The position numbers and the translations under genes were made by a program. Positions 17,057 through 26,443 of a stretch of DNA of 64,000 nucleotides are shown here, piece after piece. This DNA is from Celeribacter sp. PS-C1. GTDB taxonomy: Bacteria > Pseudomonadota > Alphaproteobacteria > Rhodobacterales > Rhodobacteraceae. The notes under the pieces were generated by a model. It worked only from the letters and a program-made list of their open reading frames with translations. It was not told the origin of the DNA and did not search any database. The stretch covers positions 124,001 to 188,000 of the forward strand of contig NZ_JAHXRW010000002.1 in assembly GCF_019429625.1 (NCBI RefSeq), read 5' to 3'. Numbering within the stretch: the stretch's first letter is position 1; every line of letters begins with the position of its first letter.

Positions 17057-17684
17057 GATCACGCATCATATTCCCGACCACTTGATGGCGGCATATACAG
17101 CGGGTTCCTTGCCGGAACCCTACGCTTTGGTTGTAGCGACGCATGTGTCGATGTGTCTGGAGTGCCACGCAAGCTATGAGGCGCATCAGGCGCTGGGGGG
17201 CGCGGTGCTTGAGACCGCTGGCGAGGCGGCTGTGTCCGAGGTGTTGAAATCCGATGTGATGGCGCTGTTGGACGCTCCTGTGGCGTCCGAGCCGGTGTAC
17301 AAACGCTCCGGCGTCTATCCCGGCCCGATCATGACAGCGCTCAAAGGCCGTGCGCCGAGGTGGAAATCTCTGGGCCTTGGGGTGCGCCAATGTATCCTCT
17401 CGGGCAATTCTGAAGGCTCGGTGCGGCTGTTGTACATTCCGCCAGGGCAAGCCGTGCCGGATCACGGTCATAACGGCTTGGAGATGACACTGGTTCTTCA
17501 GGGCAGCTTCAGCGACGAAACCGGTTGGTTCGGCGCAGGTGATGTTGAACTTGCGGATCAGGATTTGGAGCACACGCCGATTGCCGATGCCGGGCCGCCC
17601 TGTATCTGCCTTGCCGCGACAGATGCGCCTTTGCGGTTCAATTCCTTTGTGCCGCGGCTTCTGCAACCGATTTTCCGCATTTGA
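17049..17684 (+). CDS. chrR: ChrR zinc anti-sigma factor
   Basis: A 211-aa protein with the two-domain ChrR layout. The N-terminal anti-sigma domain has zinc ligands in HHIPDH and ATHVSMCLECHASYEAH (the His/His/Cys/Cys set). The C-terminal cupin domain has PDHGHNGLEM and a later DLEHTP, the second metal site needed to sense singlet oxygen. It binds RpoE in the cytoplasm and releases it on stress. The stop lies inside a perfect hairpin (TTGAACCG/CGGTTCAA, 17681-17703) with no T tract. Confidence 0.94.
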   Translation: MTEITHHIPDHLMAAYTAGSLPEPYALVVATHVSMCLECHASYEAHQALGGAVLETAGEAAVSEVLKSDVMALLDAPVASEPVYKRSGVYPGPIMTALKGRAPRWKSLGLGVRQCILSGNSEGSVRLLYIPPGQAVPDHGHNGLEMTLVLQGSFSDETGWFGAGDVELADQDLEHTPIADAGPPCICLAATDAPLRFNSFVPRLLQPIFRI

Positions 17685-17780
17685 ACCGCCGCGCGCGGTT
17701 CAAGACGCATGTGTGCCGGCAGGAGCATTCGCGCGCAGGCACTCAGAGCATCTGACACATGCTTTGCACTTACATTTTCA

Positions 17781-17901
17781 GGAAGAAGTGGCAGTCCGTA
17801 GGGGAATCGAACCCCTCTTTCCAGGTTGAAAACCTGGCGTCCTAACCGATAGACGAACGGACCGCGCTTGGTGTGAGCGCGTATCTATGAAATCCCGACG
17901 G
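17781..17901. repeat. 121-bp inverted repeat, right copy (promoter plus tRNA-Glu)
   Basis: Reverse complement of 11646-11766 without a mismatch that I can find. The two copies bracket the whole RpoE-ChrR cluster (about 6.0 kb between them). Confidence 0.9.
17789..17863 (-). tRNA. tRNA-Glu (anticodon TTC), second copy
   Basis: Same sequence as the tRNA at 11684 on the opposite strand, with CCA encoded and the -10 TAGATA retained; its -35 is TTGCGC. Confidence 0.97.
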
Positions 17902-17988
17902 GGCGCGCAAGAGGTATTTTGTCTTTCGAGTGCGTTTTTTGAAAAACTTATGACGGTGGGTGAAAACAGGCGGGCGAAGGCTGCCGTT

Positions 17989-19734
17989 TCACGCTTCTGC
18001 CGCATCCTCGAGACGCAATTGCACGGATTGTCTCCCGCCCCAAGAGTTGATCTCCAGACGTCCCGCCAGATGGAAGCGCGCGCCGCCGTGGCGTTCGAGC
18101 GCGGGGCCGAGCGGACCGTCGAAAGCGCCAAAGCTGATCGCATCGATGCGCGGGCCGACACCGGCGGAAAACGTCACCTTGAGATGGCTTTCTCCGACGC
18201 GGCGGGCGAAATGAATGGCGCAGTCGGGGAAGGCAAAGCGCGGGGCAGGGGCCGAGGCGCCATAGGGGCCGGCGGCCTCCAGTTGTGCGATCAGCTCGGG
18301 CGTGGCGGCGGCGGGCATCAAAAGCCCGTCGAGTTTCAAATCCGACGGTCCAAGATCGCCCGCGCCCTGTTTCGCCAACAGCTCGGCCAGCCGCTCCATC
18401 GCAGGTTCCAACTGATCGCGCATCACGGTCAGACCCGCCGCCATCTTATGCCCGCCACCTTTGACCAAGAGCCCCTCGGCGGCCAGTCTCTGAATTGAGG
18501 CACCAAGATCGACGCCGCTCACAGACCGCCCGGAGCCCTTGCCGACGCCGTCCTCGTCGAAACCGATGACCACGGCGGGGCGGTTGGTGGATTCCTTCAG
18601 GCGCGAGGCGACAATGCCGACCACACCGGGGTGCCAACCATCGCCCGCGGCCCAGACCAGCGGCGCGTCGAGCCCGCGCATCTCGGCCTGAACCAGCGCC
18701 TCGTCGCGCACGGCGTTCTCGACCTCGCGACGCTCGGTGTTGAGCGCATCAAGTCGTTCAGCGAGCGCCTGCGCCTCATGCGGGTCTTCGGTGGACAGGA
18801 GCCGCGCGCCAAGATCCGCAGCGCCGATGCGCCCGCCCGCGTTGATCCGGGGGCCGAGCATGAAGCCTAGCGAATAAGATGTCGGCGCCGAATCCATTCG
18901 CGAGACATCGGCCAGCGCGCGCAGCCCGATGCGTTCACGCCGTGCCATAACCTTAAGGCCTTGGCGCACCAGCGCACGGTTCACGCCGATCAAAGGCGCG
19001 ACATCGGCGACGGTGGCCAGTGCCACGAGATCAAGCATCGCCATGAGATCGGGGCCTTTTGCGCCCTCTGCACGCATCTGACGCCCGGCCTCGACGAGCA
19101 TGAGAAACACGACAGAGGCGGCACAGAGATGCGCCAGATCGCCGCTTTCGTCTTGTCGGTTCGGGTTCACCACGGCGATGCAATCGGGCAGGGTCTCGCC
19201 ACCCAAGTGGTGATCAAGAATGACCACATCCGCGCCCTTCGCAGCGGCAATGGCGTCATGGCTCAGTGTTCCGCAATCGACGCAGATGATCAGGTCGTGA
19301 TCGCGGGCCAGCGCTTCCATGGCGGGTTCATTCGGTCCGTAGCCCTCGTCGATCCGGTCGGGAATATAGAGCGTCGCGGGGCGCCCCATCTGTCTGAGCC
19401 ATGTGATCAAAAGTGCTGCCGAGGTGCCACCATCGACATCGTAATCGGCAAAGACGGCGATCTTCTCATGGGCTTTGACCGCTTTGAGAAACCGCGTCGC
19501 CGCCACGCCCATGTCCTTGAGCGTTAAAGGATCGGGCAGCAATTCCTTGAGCTTCGGATCGAGAAATCCTGCGACCTCCTCAGGCGTCACGCCACGTCGT
19601 GCGAGCGTTTGGCACAAGGGCAGTGGCAGGGCGGTTTGCTGCGCCAGAGCCTCGGCCTGACGGTCGCGCTCGACCGAGGGGCCGACCCAGCGGCGGCCTG
19701 TGAGGGAGGCGGAGACATTGAGAAAATCACGCAT
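17989..19734 (-). CDS. recJ: Single-stranded-DNA exonuclease RecJ
   Basis: 5'-3' ssDNA exonuclease of recombination and repair, 581 aa. The DHH motifs are present: FADYDVDG (DHH motif I), VDCG, and LDHHLGG (the DHH box); the C-terminal DHHA1 domain has GGGHKMAAGL. The start at 19734 gives the usual N-terminus (MRDFLNVSASLTGRRW). It is downstream of glpX, from which a strong terminator separates it. Confidence 0.95.
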   Translation of the reverse strand: MRDFLNVSASLTGRRWVGPSVERDRQAEALAQQTALPLPLCQTLARRGVTPEEVAGFLDPKLKELLPDPLTLKDMGVAATRFLKAVKAHEKIAVFADYDVDGGTSAALLITWLRQMGRPATLYIPDRIDEGYGPNEPAMEALARDHDLIICVDCGTLSHDAIAAAKGADVVILDHHLGGETLPDCIAVVNPNRQDESGDLAHLCAASVVFLMLVEAGRQMRAEGAKGPDLMAMLDLVALATVADVAPLIGVNRALVRQGLKVMARRERIGLRALADVSRMDSAPTSYSLGFMLGPRINAGGRIGAADLGARLLSTEDPHEAQALAERLDALNTERREVENAVRDEALVQAEMRGLDAPLVWAAGDGWHPGVVGIVASRLKESTNRPAVVIGFDEDGVGKGSGRSVSGVDLGASIQRLAAEGLLVKGGGHKMAAGLTVMRDQLEPAMERLAELLAKQGAGDLGPSDLKLDGLLMPAAATPELIAQLEAAGPYGASAPAPRFAFPDCAIHFARRVGESHLKVTFSAGVGPRIDAISFGAFDGPLGPALERHGGARFHLAGRLEINSWGGRQSVQLRLEDAAEA

Positions 19735-19785
19735 GGACCCTGTATCGCCGAAGCCCGCGAGAGTTGCAATCGCGCATGAAATTCC

Positions 19786-19818
19786 CAAGAAAAAAGGCGG
19801 CCCCGGAGCGCCGCCTTT
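19786..19818 (-). terminator. Intrinsic terminator after glpX
   Basis: A 9-bp stem (AAAGGCGGC with GCCGCCTTT) around an 8-nt loop, followed on the minus strand by a T-rich tract (TTTTTTCTT). Confidence 0.85.
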
Positions 19819-19839
19819 CAATTCATTTTCCCGATCGGT

Positions 19840-20802
19840 TTACTTGATCGGGTTGCGATAGGTCATGTGACGCACGGAGCCGGTTTTCGAGCGCATCAGG
19901 ATGGTTTCCGTGGTCAGGAAGCCCGGCTCGCGCTTGATCCCCGGCACGATGGACCCATCGGTCACGCCGGTGGCGGCGAAGATCACGTCGGAGGTCACCA
20001 GCTCGTCGCGGGAATAGATTTTGTCGAGATCGGTGATGCCCGCTTTGGCGGCGCGGCCACGTTCGTCATCGTTGCGGAACAACAGCTTGCCCCACATTTG
20101 ACCGCCCATGCATTTCAATGCGGAAGCCGCCAGAACACCCTCAGGCGCGCCGCCGGAGCCCATGTACATGTCGATGCCGGTTTTCGGCTCGGCGCAGTGG
20201 ATCACGCCGGCGACATCGCCATCGGTGATCAGACGGATCGCAGCGCCCGTAGCGCGCAGCTCGGCGATCATCTCTTCATGACGCGGACGCTCGAGCACAC
20301 AGAGCGTGATCTCTTTCGGCGTGACACCTTTGGCTTTCGCGAGCGCCTCGACGCGTTCGGTCGGGGTCATGTCCAGCGAGACGACATCTTTCGGATAGCC
20401 CGGCCCGATCGCCAGTTTTTCCATGTAAACGTCGGGGGCGTGCAACAACGTGCCACGCGGCGCCATGGCGATCACGGTCAGCGCGTTCGGCATGTCTTTC
20501 GCGGTCAGCGTGGTGCCTTCGAGCGGGTCGAGCGCGATGTCCACCGCCGGGCCGTTGCCGGTGCCGACATTTTCACCGATGTAGAGCATCGGGGCCTCGT
20601 CGCGTTCGCCTTCGCCGATCACTACGACGCCCTGGATGTCCAGAGAATTGAGCTGTTCGCGCATGGCGTTCACAGCGGCCTGGTCCGCGGCTTTCTCGTC
20701 ACCGTGGCCGACGTAATCGGCGGAGGCGATGGCGGCCTGTTCGGCCACACGGGCGAGGCCAAGGGAAAGCATGCGGTCATAAAAAGCGGGGGCTTGCGAC
20801 AT
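19840..20802 (-). CDS. glpX: Class II fructose-1,6-bisphosphatase GlpX
   Basis: Gluconeogenic and Calvin-cycle phosphatase, 320 aa. Diagnostic motifs are VVIGEGERDEAPMLYIGE (metal site), DPLEGTT and DGDVAGVIHCAEP. The start at 20802 follows AAAGGA with an 11-nt spacing; a longer frame exists but lacks conservation-like features. It is preceded by a 232-nt gap that must hold its promoter; I see no clear operator there. Confidence 0.95.
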   Translation of the reverse strand: MSQAPAFYDRMLSLGLARVAEQAAIASADYVGHGDEKAADQAAVNAMREQLNSLDIQGVVVIGEGERDEAPMLYIGENVGTGNGPAVDIALDPLEGTTLTAKDMPNALTVIAMAPRGTLLHAPDVYMEKLAIGPGYPKDVVSLDMTPTERVEALAKAKGVTPKEITLCVLERPRHEEMIAELRATGAAIRLITDGDVAGVIHCAEPKTGIDMYMGSGGAPEGVLAASALKCMGGQMWGKLLFRNDDERGRAAKAGITDLDKIYSRDELVTSDVIFAATGVTDGSIVPGIKREPGFLTTETILMRSKTGSVRHMTYRNPIK

Positions 20803-21014
20803 AGTGTAGGGGTCCTTTTGAGACGGACAGGAAGTTCTGTCCTTCTTCATGACCACATGTTCCCAATCGGAGCAAGGGTGCTGGTTCCCTCAAGGCGCTA
20901 ACATCGTAATGTTTGCGCGAACAGTTTCGTGTGGATGAAGTTTTTACAACAAATACACCACACTTGCATGGCAATTGGTCAGGTCAAAATCCATGGGATT
21001 GAAAAGGGGAGGTC

Positions 21015-21029
21015 GGGGCCTGTGGCCCC
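21015..21029 (-). terminator. Candidate terminator after hom
   Basis: Hairpin GGGGCC-TGT-GGCCCC just 5 nt after the hom stop; on the minus strand it is followed by GACCTCCCCTTTT, a weak U tract. Confidence 0.5.
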
Positions 21030-21034
21030 GCCTG

Positions 21035-22345
21035 TCAGACGTTTTCGATACGGATCGCGACCGGGTCGGTGGCCAGCACAGAGGTGGCTTTCATCCCGGC
21101 AATCGCGGCGTCGAGAGAGCCGCGCGAGGTGGCATCGGTCACGATCAGCACGGGCGCGATGTCCGGGTTGGCGTCTTGGCCGTATTGGCGCATCCGGTCG
21201 ATGGAAACGCCCGCATCGCCCAAAGCGGCGGCGATTTTCGCCAAAGCGCCGGGTTTGTCCAAGAGCGACATGCGCAGGTAATAAGGCGCAGGTGTTGCGG
21301 CCACGGCGGGGGTGGATTTTTCCAGTGTTGCGGCCGGGGCACCAAAGGTCGGCACGCGGATGCCGCGCGCGATGTCCAAGACGTCGGACATGACGGCGGA
21401 CGCGGTGGGGCCTTCGCCAGCGCCGGCGCCACGCAGAACGATTTGACCCACTTCGTCGCCTTCGAGCACGACCATATTGGTGGCGTTTTCCAATTGTCCG
21501 AGCGGAGACAGAGCGGGCACGAGGCAGGGCGTCATGCGCTGTTCAAGGCCGCGCCCCGTCATCTGGGCCACACCCAAAAGCTTGATGCGATAGCCCATAT
21601 CGGCGGCGTGGCGGATGTCCTCAATGGTGATCCGTTCGATGCCTTCGAGCACCATATTGTCAAAATCCACCTGCGTGCCAAAGCCGATGGAGGCCAGAAG
21701 CGCCAGCTTGTGCCCGGCGTCGATGCCGCCGACGTCGAGGGTCGGATCGGCTTCGAGATAGCCAAGAGCTTTGGCGGCCTCGAAGACCTCATCGTATGTC
21801 AGGCCCTCGTTCTCCATCCGGGTCAGGATATAGTTGCAGGTGCCGTTCATCACACCCGCGATGCGCTCGATGCGGTTGCCAGCCAATCCTTCGGTCAGCG
21901 ATTTGATCACCGGGATACCGCCTGCGACGGCGGCCTCAAAGCGCAGCACTGCGCCTTTGGATTCGGCCTTTTCAGCAAGCATCTGGCCGTGATGCGCCAG
22001 CATTGCCTTGTTGGCGGTGACGACGTCCTTGCCGACCGCGAGAGCTGCTTCGGTCGCAGCCTTGGCCGGACCATCGGAGCCGCCCATCAGCTCGACGAAG
22101 AGATCGACATCGTCCCGTAGCGCCAGAGCGACCGGATCGTCTTCCCAGGCGAAGTTCGAAATATCGACGCCGCGATCCTTGTCTTTCGAACGCGCGGAAA
22201 CGGCAGAGATCACCACGGGGCGCCCGGTGCGCTGCGCCAGAAGATTGGCCTTGCGCTGGACGATCTTGATCACGCCGACGCCAACGGTGCCAAGACCTGC
22301 AATGCCGAGACGCAGGGGGGCTTGGGAGGACGAAGGTTTGGGCAT
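21035..22345 (-). CDS. hom: Homoserine dehydrogenase
   Basis: NAD(P)-dependent reduction of aspartate semialdehyde to homoserine (Thr/Met/Ile pathway). It has an N-terminal Rossmann fold (LGIAGLGTVGVGV), a catalytic core (GGIPVIKSLTEGLAGN..I.GVMNGTCNYIL), and a C-terminal ACT domain (about residues 350-430, MSLLDKPGALAKIA) for threonine feedback. It has 436 aa, the typical length for a monofunctional enzyme. Confidence 0.96.
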   Translation of the reverse strand: MPKPSSSQAPLRLGIAGLGTVGVGVIKIVQRKANLLAQRTGRPVVISAVSARSKDKDRGVDISNFAWEDDPVALALRDDVDLFVELMGGSDGPAKAATEAALAVGKDVVTANKAMLAHHGQMLAEKAESKGAVLRFEAAVAGGIPVIKSLTEGLAGNRIERIAGVMNGTCNYILTRMENEGLTYDEVFEAAKALGYLEADPTLDVGGIDAGHKLALLASIGFGTQVDFDNMVLEGIERITIEDIRHAADMGYRIKLLGVAQMTGRGLEQRMTPCLVPALSPLGQLENATNMVVLEGDEVGQIVLRGAGAGEGPTASAVMSDVLDIARGIRVPTFGAPAATLEKSTPAVAATPAPYYLRMSLLDKPGALAKIAAALGDAGVSIDRMRQYGQDANPDIAPVLIVTDATSRGSLDAAIAGMKATSVLATDPVAIRIENV

Positions 22346-22470
22346 GAGAAGCTCCGGCTGGGTGAGAAACTGACCGTTCTGATAGCCGCGAACGGGGGCA
22401 TATGCAACTCATGTTGGAGCGGCTGGGAGGCAGGCTCCGGCTCAAAGCTCGCTGCGCATCACGCGTAGGA

Positions 22471-22821
22471 TCACTGGGCGGCTTCGAGGCGTGCGATGGC
22501 AGACAAAAGGAAGCTACGATCGGAGGCGCTTAGAACCGGCGTCTGCGAGAGGCGGCGGGCGCGGGAGCGCAGTGCCGCGGCGCGGGCCTCAAGGCTTTGC
22601 ACCTGCGTCTGGCCGTCTTCTGCCGTGCTCAAATTCGCACCGCTTTGCGCCAAGGCTGTGGTGTCCAAGAGGCTGGGCCACGGCGTTGCCGGATCCAGCG
22701 GCGCCACGCGTCCCGAGAGATCAGGGCGATCCGTGCAGGCCGAAAGACCCAGAACGAGCGCGAGCAAGCCAGTTTTGAACAAGCCTGCTGTTAGCAAAGG
22801 CATGGCACGAGGATGCGGCAT
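22471..22821 (-). CDS. Small lipoprotein, hypothetical
   Basis: A 116-aa protein with a signal peptide and lipobox LSAC (cleavage before C29), then a helical domain rich in Ala, Arg and Gln (QSLEARAAALRSRARRLSQ). The first ATG follows AGGAA and is preferred. Probably a periplasmic or outer-membrane lipoprotein of unknown role; it lies 125 nt upstream of hom in the same direction. Confidence 0.65.
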   Translation of the reverse strand: MPHPRAMPLLTAGLFKTGLLALVLGLSACTDRPDLSGRVAPLDPATPWPSLLDTTALAQSGANLSTAEDGQTQVQSLEARAAALRSRARRLSQTPVLSASDRSFLLSAIARLEAAQ

Positions 22822-22943
22822 GAGAGATTCCTAAAACAGTGCTCACGTTTTACCTCGCGCGCGGCAAGGGGACAATCCGCCTTTCCCTTTGCCGAGGCAC
22901 GGGCTAAAGCGGTTGGAACAAAGGACCGCCCGGGAGAGAGCTT

Positions 22944-23447
22944 GTGACCGATCCGAAGACCACCGATCTGAATGTGACCCCATCGCCGATGCGCCGGATC
23001 ACGGCCGTGGTGATGTTGGTGGTGCTAGGCGTGTTGCTGTTGCGGGTGGCGCTCGGGCCGGAGGGGCTGGGCGCGGGCTGGCTTGTGATGCTTTTGGCTA
23101 TGGCCGCGGCTGTGTTTTTTGTTTCGTGGCGGTTGTGGCAGGCAACAGCCATGCGGCTGGTTCTGACCGAAGATGCGCTGGTCGAAGAAGATCTGGATGG
23201 AACGCGCGGGCGTGAACTTTGCCGCCTTGACGACATCGTGCGGGTCGAGCGTGGCACTTTTGCGTTCAAACCTTCGAACGGATTTATCATTCGGCTGAAA
23301 TCCCCCGCCGCCCGTGTCTGGGCGCCGGGGCTTTGGTGGCGGTTCGGTACGCGTTTGGGCGTCGGCGGTGTCACACCTGCGGGGCAGGGCAAAGCCATGG
23401 CCGATGTGATCGCGGCGCGGATTGGCGGTATGGGGCGGATCGACTGA
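22944..23447 (+). CDS. Membrane protein with PH-like domain, hypothetical
   Basis: 167 aa from a GTG start. Two adjacent hydrophobic helices (about residues 18-37 and 44-65) precede a soluble beta-rich segment (RLVLTEDALVEEDL.GT..RELCRLDDIVRVERG) that looks like a bacterial PH-type domain. Function unknown. It stands alone, divergent from the lipoprotein. Confidence 0.68.
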   Translation: MTDPKTTDLNVTPSPMRRITAVVMLVVLGVLLLRVALGPEGLGAGWLVMLLAMAAAVFFVSWRLWQATAMRLVLTEDALVEEDLDGTRGRELCRLDDIVRVERGTFAFKPSNGFIIRLKSPAARVWAPGLWWRFGTRLGVGGVTPAGQGKAMADVIAARIGGMGRID

Positions 23448-23519
23448 TCGGATATAGGCGCGCCTGCCTCACACAGATGAGACAGGCGCTCCCTCGGTTT
23501 CGGATGAGGTGACGGCGCT

Positions 23520-24197
23520 TTAGTTCCACCAGCTCCAGCCGGACGTGTTTGTTCCCGTCGAATTGCCAGAGGCGTCGACGTCGCTGTCATCTGAATCCTG
23601 ATGTTCGGGGTCGGTGCCGACTTCAGAGCCATCATCAAACACCACCTGCGAGGCAAAACGCGGCTTCGTGGTGACGATGTCGGCAAATTGCAATTCGGCC
23701 ACGCCGACCCGGAACAATGGCATCCAAGGGCGCTGGGTCTCGACCACAACCACCTCCTCGCCATCGGCCATGAGCGGCAGGCGATCTTCGATGCCTCCGA
23801 CGGTGTCGCCGGTCAGAGCGGCGTAATCGCCAATCCCGTAGGACCAGACCAGTTCGTAATATTCGTTCTCATCCTCATCGATCACGAATTTGACGGCGGA
23901 AACGCGCATGTCGATGTCGCCCTCGTTGCTGAGGAAGCGGTAAAGATCGCCCAGCCCGTCCAAGAAATTCGCGTCGATCGCGTCGGTCTGACGCGAGATG
24001 TAGTCGGAGATCGTGTAATTGGCTTTGTTTGCCTTGGTCTTCGCTTCGAAGGCGGCGAAGAACGTGTAGATGAACATCAAGAGGAAGATGAGGAACGGGG
24101 CCATGAAGATGGCCTCCAAGGACATCGACCCGGCCTCGTCGCGATGAAAGGCCTTGGTGAGTTTGCGCAGAAGCGGCTTTTTGTGCACGGGTGTCAT
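23520..24197 (-). CDS. TadE/TadG-like pilus-assembly protein, acidic C-terminus
   Basis: 225 aa with one N-terminal transmembrane helix (FMAPFLIFLLMFIYTFFAAF) preceded by the prepilin-like sequence DEAGSMSLEAIF, a Tad pseudopilin hallmark. The C-terminus is Asp/Ser-rich (DSDDSDVDASGN). It is third in a minus-strand trio and ends 10 nt before the middle gene starts. Probably a minor pseudopilin exported through the Tad/Flp machinery, which is not encoded in this window. Confidence 0.72.
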   Translation of the reverse strand: MTPVHKKPLLRKLTKAFHRDEAGSMSLEAIFMAPFLIFLLMFIYTFFAAFEAKTKANKANYTISDYISRQTDAIDANFLDGLGDLYRFLSNEGDIDMRVSAVKFVIDEDENEYYELVWSYGIGDYAALTGDTVGGIEDRLPLMADGEEVVVVETQRPWMPLFRVGVAELQFADIVTTKPRFASQVVFDDGSEVGTDPEHQDSDDSDVDASGNSTGTNTSGWSWWN

Positions 24198-24206
24198 GGC
24201 CTCTCC

Positions 24207-24752
24207 TTAACTGTTCGGTTCATTGACGAAGCCAGCCGTCGACACCAGCGCGTAGCCCGAGCCCGGGGTGCGCTGCATGGAGGCGCCCAGCCACGTGGTC
24301 GGGAAAATCGGGTCGACGTTGACGCAGGCACGCACCAGCATCAGCTCGTTCTCGCCGCCATCCCGGAACGTGGTGTTGGGCGTCACGTTCTCTGAGCGGT
24401 CGATGCAGGCCGCAATCTCGCTCGGGCGCACAAAATTGCGGGCGTCCACCGGTTCGAGTGCGATGTGGATGTTCTCCTCGCATTTGCGCACGTAGCGGGC
24501 ATATTCGCAGGTCGCAGATTTCAATCTGTTCAGTGTGACCGACGGCATGTTGCCCAAACGCACATCACGGACCGCCAGATCGAGCCCGCGGTCGAGCATG
24601 GCGCCCGAGACGGTGTAATAACCGATCTCATAGCCGCCCATGATCAGGAACATGAACGCGGGGAAAACCAGAACGAATTCGACGGTGGCGGTGCCTTCCG
24701 TGTCCTTCGCGTGACATCGACCAAGGCGGCGCAGTTTGGAAAGCAAACTCAT
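24207..24752 (-). CDS. TadE-like minor pseudopilin
   Basis: 181 aa. The segment DTEGTATVEFVLVFPAFMFLIMGGYEIGY is a TadE-type N-terminal helix with the conserved Glu five residues in. A periplasmic domain with three cysteines follows. It overlaps the VWA gene upstream by 4 nt. Confidence 0.8.
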   Translation of the reverse strand: MSLLSKLRRLGRCHAKDTEGTATVEFVLVFPAFMFLIMGGYEIGYYTVSGAMLDRGLDLAVRDVRLGNMPSVTLNRLKSATCEYARYVRKCEENIHIALEPVDARNFVRPSEIAACIDRSENVTPNTTFRDGGENELMLVRACVNVDPIFPTTWLGASMQRTPGSGYALVSTAGFVNEPNS

Positions 24753-26443
24753 TTTACCAACCTCAACTCAGTAATCTTCGTGGCGATGGCAGAGAAGGCT
24801 TCAGCGATTTCCATCCCCTCCACATCATAATAATGCGCGTCAGAGGAGGCGCAGCGGCGCATGACGTCCTGACCCGATGAGGGCGCCTCAAAGCCGATGG
24901 CGAAAACGATGATCCCGGCCTCTTTTGCCGCGGAGCAGATGTCCAGCAAGCGGTTGTTCTTTGTGCTTGCGTTGTAGCTGGTGCGTGTGGCGTCGCGCCA
25001 GCTGTAGTAGACGTTGCTGTTGTTCGCCGCGAGGTAGCGGGCATAGGCGTGGTTGTAGACGGTCATCGAGGACCAGACCTCGGCCCAGGTCATTTCGCGG
25101 ATGTCATTGGAGTTCAGGCTGTAGGGCAGGTTACTCGAGACGTTTCTGTTCTGGATGTTCGTGTAATAGGTTGTCGTCCAGCAGTTGTAATAGTTACAGC
25201 TTCTGCGGTCGGCACTGACATAGATGTAGCCGTTCTTGTCCTTGTAGACGCCGGTGTCTTCGTCATCGTCGCGATAGGGATCGCGCATGTAATACTGGCT
25301 GGTGTGCGCGCCGTCGGTCATCACCACGACGAATTTCTGTGCGTCCGAGGCGTCCGCCGGATGTCCGGAGCCAGAGACGCTTCGTGCGCTCGTGTCGAGT
25401 AGTGCGACGCCCCATTTCATGCCTAGATCGATCGAGGTGTTGCCATAGGCCGACAGTGCCGAGATGTAATTCTTGATCCGGGTCTGGTTATTGGAGAACG
25501 GCAGGATTTCCCGAGAGCTGGCCGGTGCACAGGTTTCGTCCTGCAAGGCCATGTCGAGATCGCTCCAATTGTTGTTGAAGGCATCGAAATCCATGGTCTG
25601 GTCGTAGTAGCGGGTCGTGCCTTCGGCATCGGCATATTGCAGGCCGAGCATGGAAAAATCGTCTGCAACGAAGTTGATGCAGTGGGAATTGTTGTGCGCG
25701 TTCCTGACGTTAAGTTTGGACAGGATGCCTGCGCCCGCGTTCACCTGCGTCGCATAGGGGACGACGGAAAAGGACACGTCGTCGGCGCCTGCATTGGCGA
25801 AGACGGTGTCGGTAAAATCACGCGCCGCGGATTTGAGGTTCGTCAGGCGGCTATAGCTGTTCATGGAGCCGGAGACGTCGAGCACCATGGACACTTCGAG
25901 GCCCGACAGGCCTTGCTCGGCCATGCTGTAGCTGGACGTTTCGAGTTTATCGATCGCTGCGAACTTCATGAAGTAGGTGGGCAGGGTGGCCTCCACCGTG
26001 GCGCTGACCTGACGGCCGTCGCCCAAAGGCACGATTTTGATGTCGTCTTTGTTGAGATACTGGCTCAGGCCCGCCTTGGCGAAATAGTCGATGATGACGT
26101 CTTTCGGCGCATTGGTGTTTTCCAGGTTGGTTGCGGCCAGAACTGCGCGGTCGAGCGTGTTCTGCAATTCCGTGCGCAATGCTTCATGACGCACGATGTC
26201 GATCCCAATGCCGGCCAGCAGCAGGATGATCACAAAGCTGAACAGCCCGAAGATCGCGAACGAGCCCTCCTCGTCGCGAGCAAAATTTCCGCGCAAACGC
26301 CAGAGAGCGGCCAGTGCGCTTCTACGCCCAGGCCGCAATTCATCAGCCCGCAGGCCGCAAGCATGATCGGACACGAGTTTGCCCTCACTCTTCAATTTTA
26401 ACAGATGAAGTCCCGCTTCGCGGCTTTCAATCTTACCCAACAT
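24749..26443 (-). CDS. TadG-like VWA-domain protein
   Basis: 564 aa. An N-terminal segment ends in a transmembrane helix (FAIFGLFSFVIILLLAGIGIDIVRHEALR), the TadG pilin-like motif. A von Willebrand A domain begins at about residue 175 with an intact MIDAS (DVSGSMNSYS) and extends to the C-terminus. The region between about 370 and 450 is Asn/Tyr/Ser-rich. Probably secreted through Tad-type export; the trio has no ATPase, secretin or prepilin peptidase nearby. Confidence 0.82.
   Translation of the reverse strand: MLGKIESREAGLHLLKLKSEGKLVSDHACGLRADELRPGRRSALAALWRLRGNFARDEEGSFAIFGLFSFVIILLLAGIGIDIVRHEALRTELQNTLDRAVLAATNLENTNAPKDVIIDYFAKAGLSQYLNKDDIKIVPLGDGRQVSATVEATLPTYFMKFAAIDKLETSSYSMAEQGLSGLEVSMVLDVSGSMNSYSRLTNLKSAARDFTDTVFANAGADDVSFSVVPYATQVNAGAGILSKLNVRNAHNNSHCINFVADDFSMLGLQYADAEGTTRYYDQTMDFDAFNNNWSDLDMALQDETCAPASSREILPFSNNQTRIKNYISALSAYGNTSIDLGMKWGVALLDTSARSVSGSGHPADASDAQKFVVVMTDGAHTSQYYMRDPYRDDDEDTGVYKDKNGYIYVSADRRSCNYYNCWTTTYYTNIQNRNVSSNLPYSLNSNDIREMTWAEVWSSMTVYNHAYARYLAANNSNVYYSWRDATRTSYNASTKNNRLLDICSAAKEAGIIVFAIGFEAPSSGQDVMRRCASSDAHYYDVEGMEIAEAFSAIATKITELRLVK

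Noticed and set aside
11758-17789. Integrated element between tRNA-Glu genes
   Set aside because: No integrase, recombinase or direct att repeats; the contents are clade-typical core genes, so only the inverted duplication is reported.
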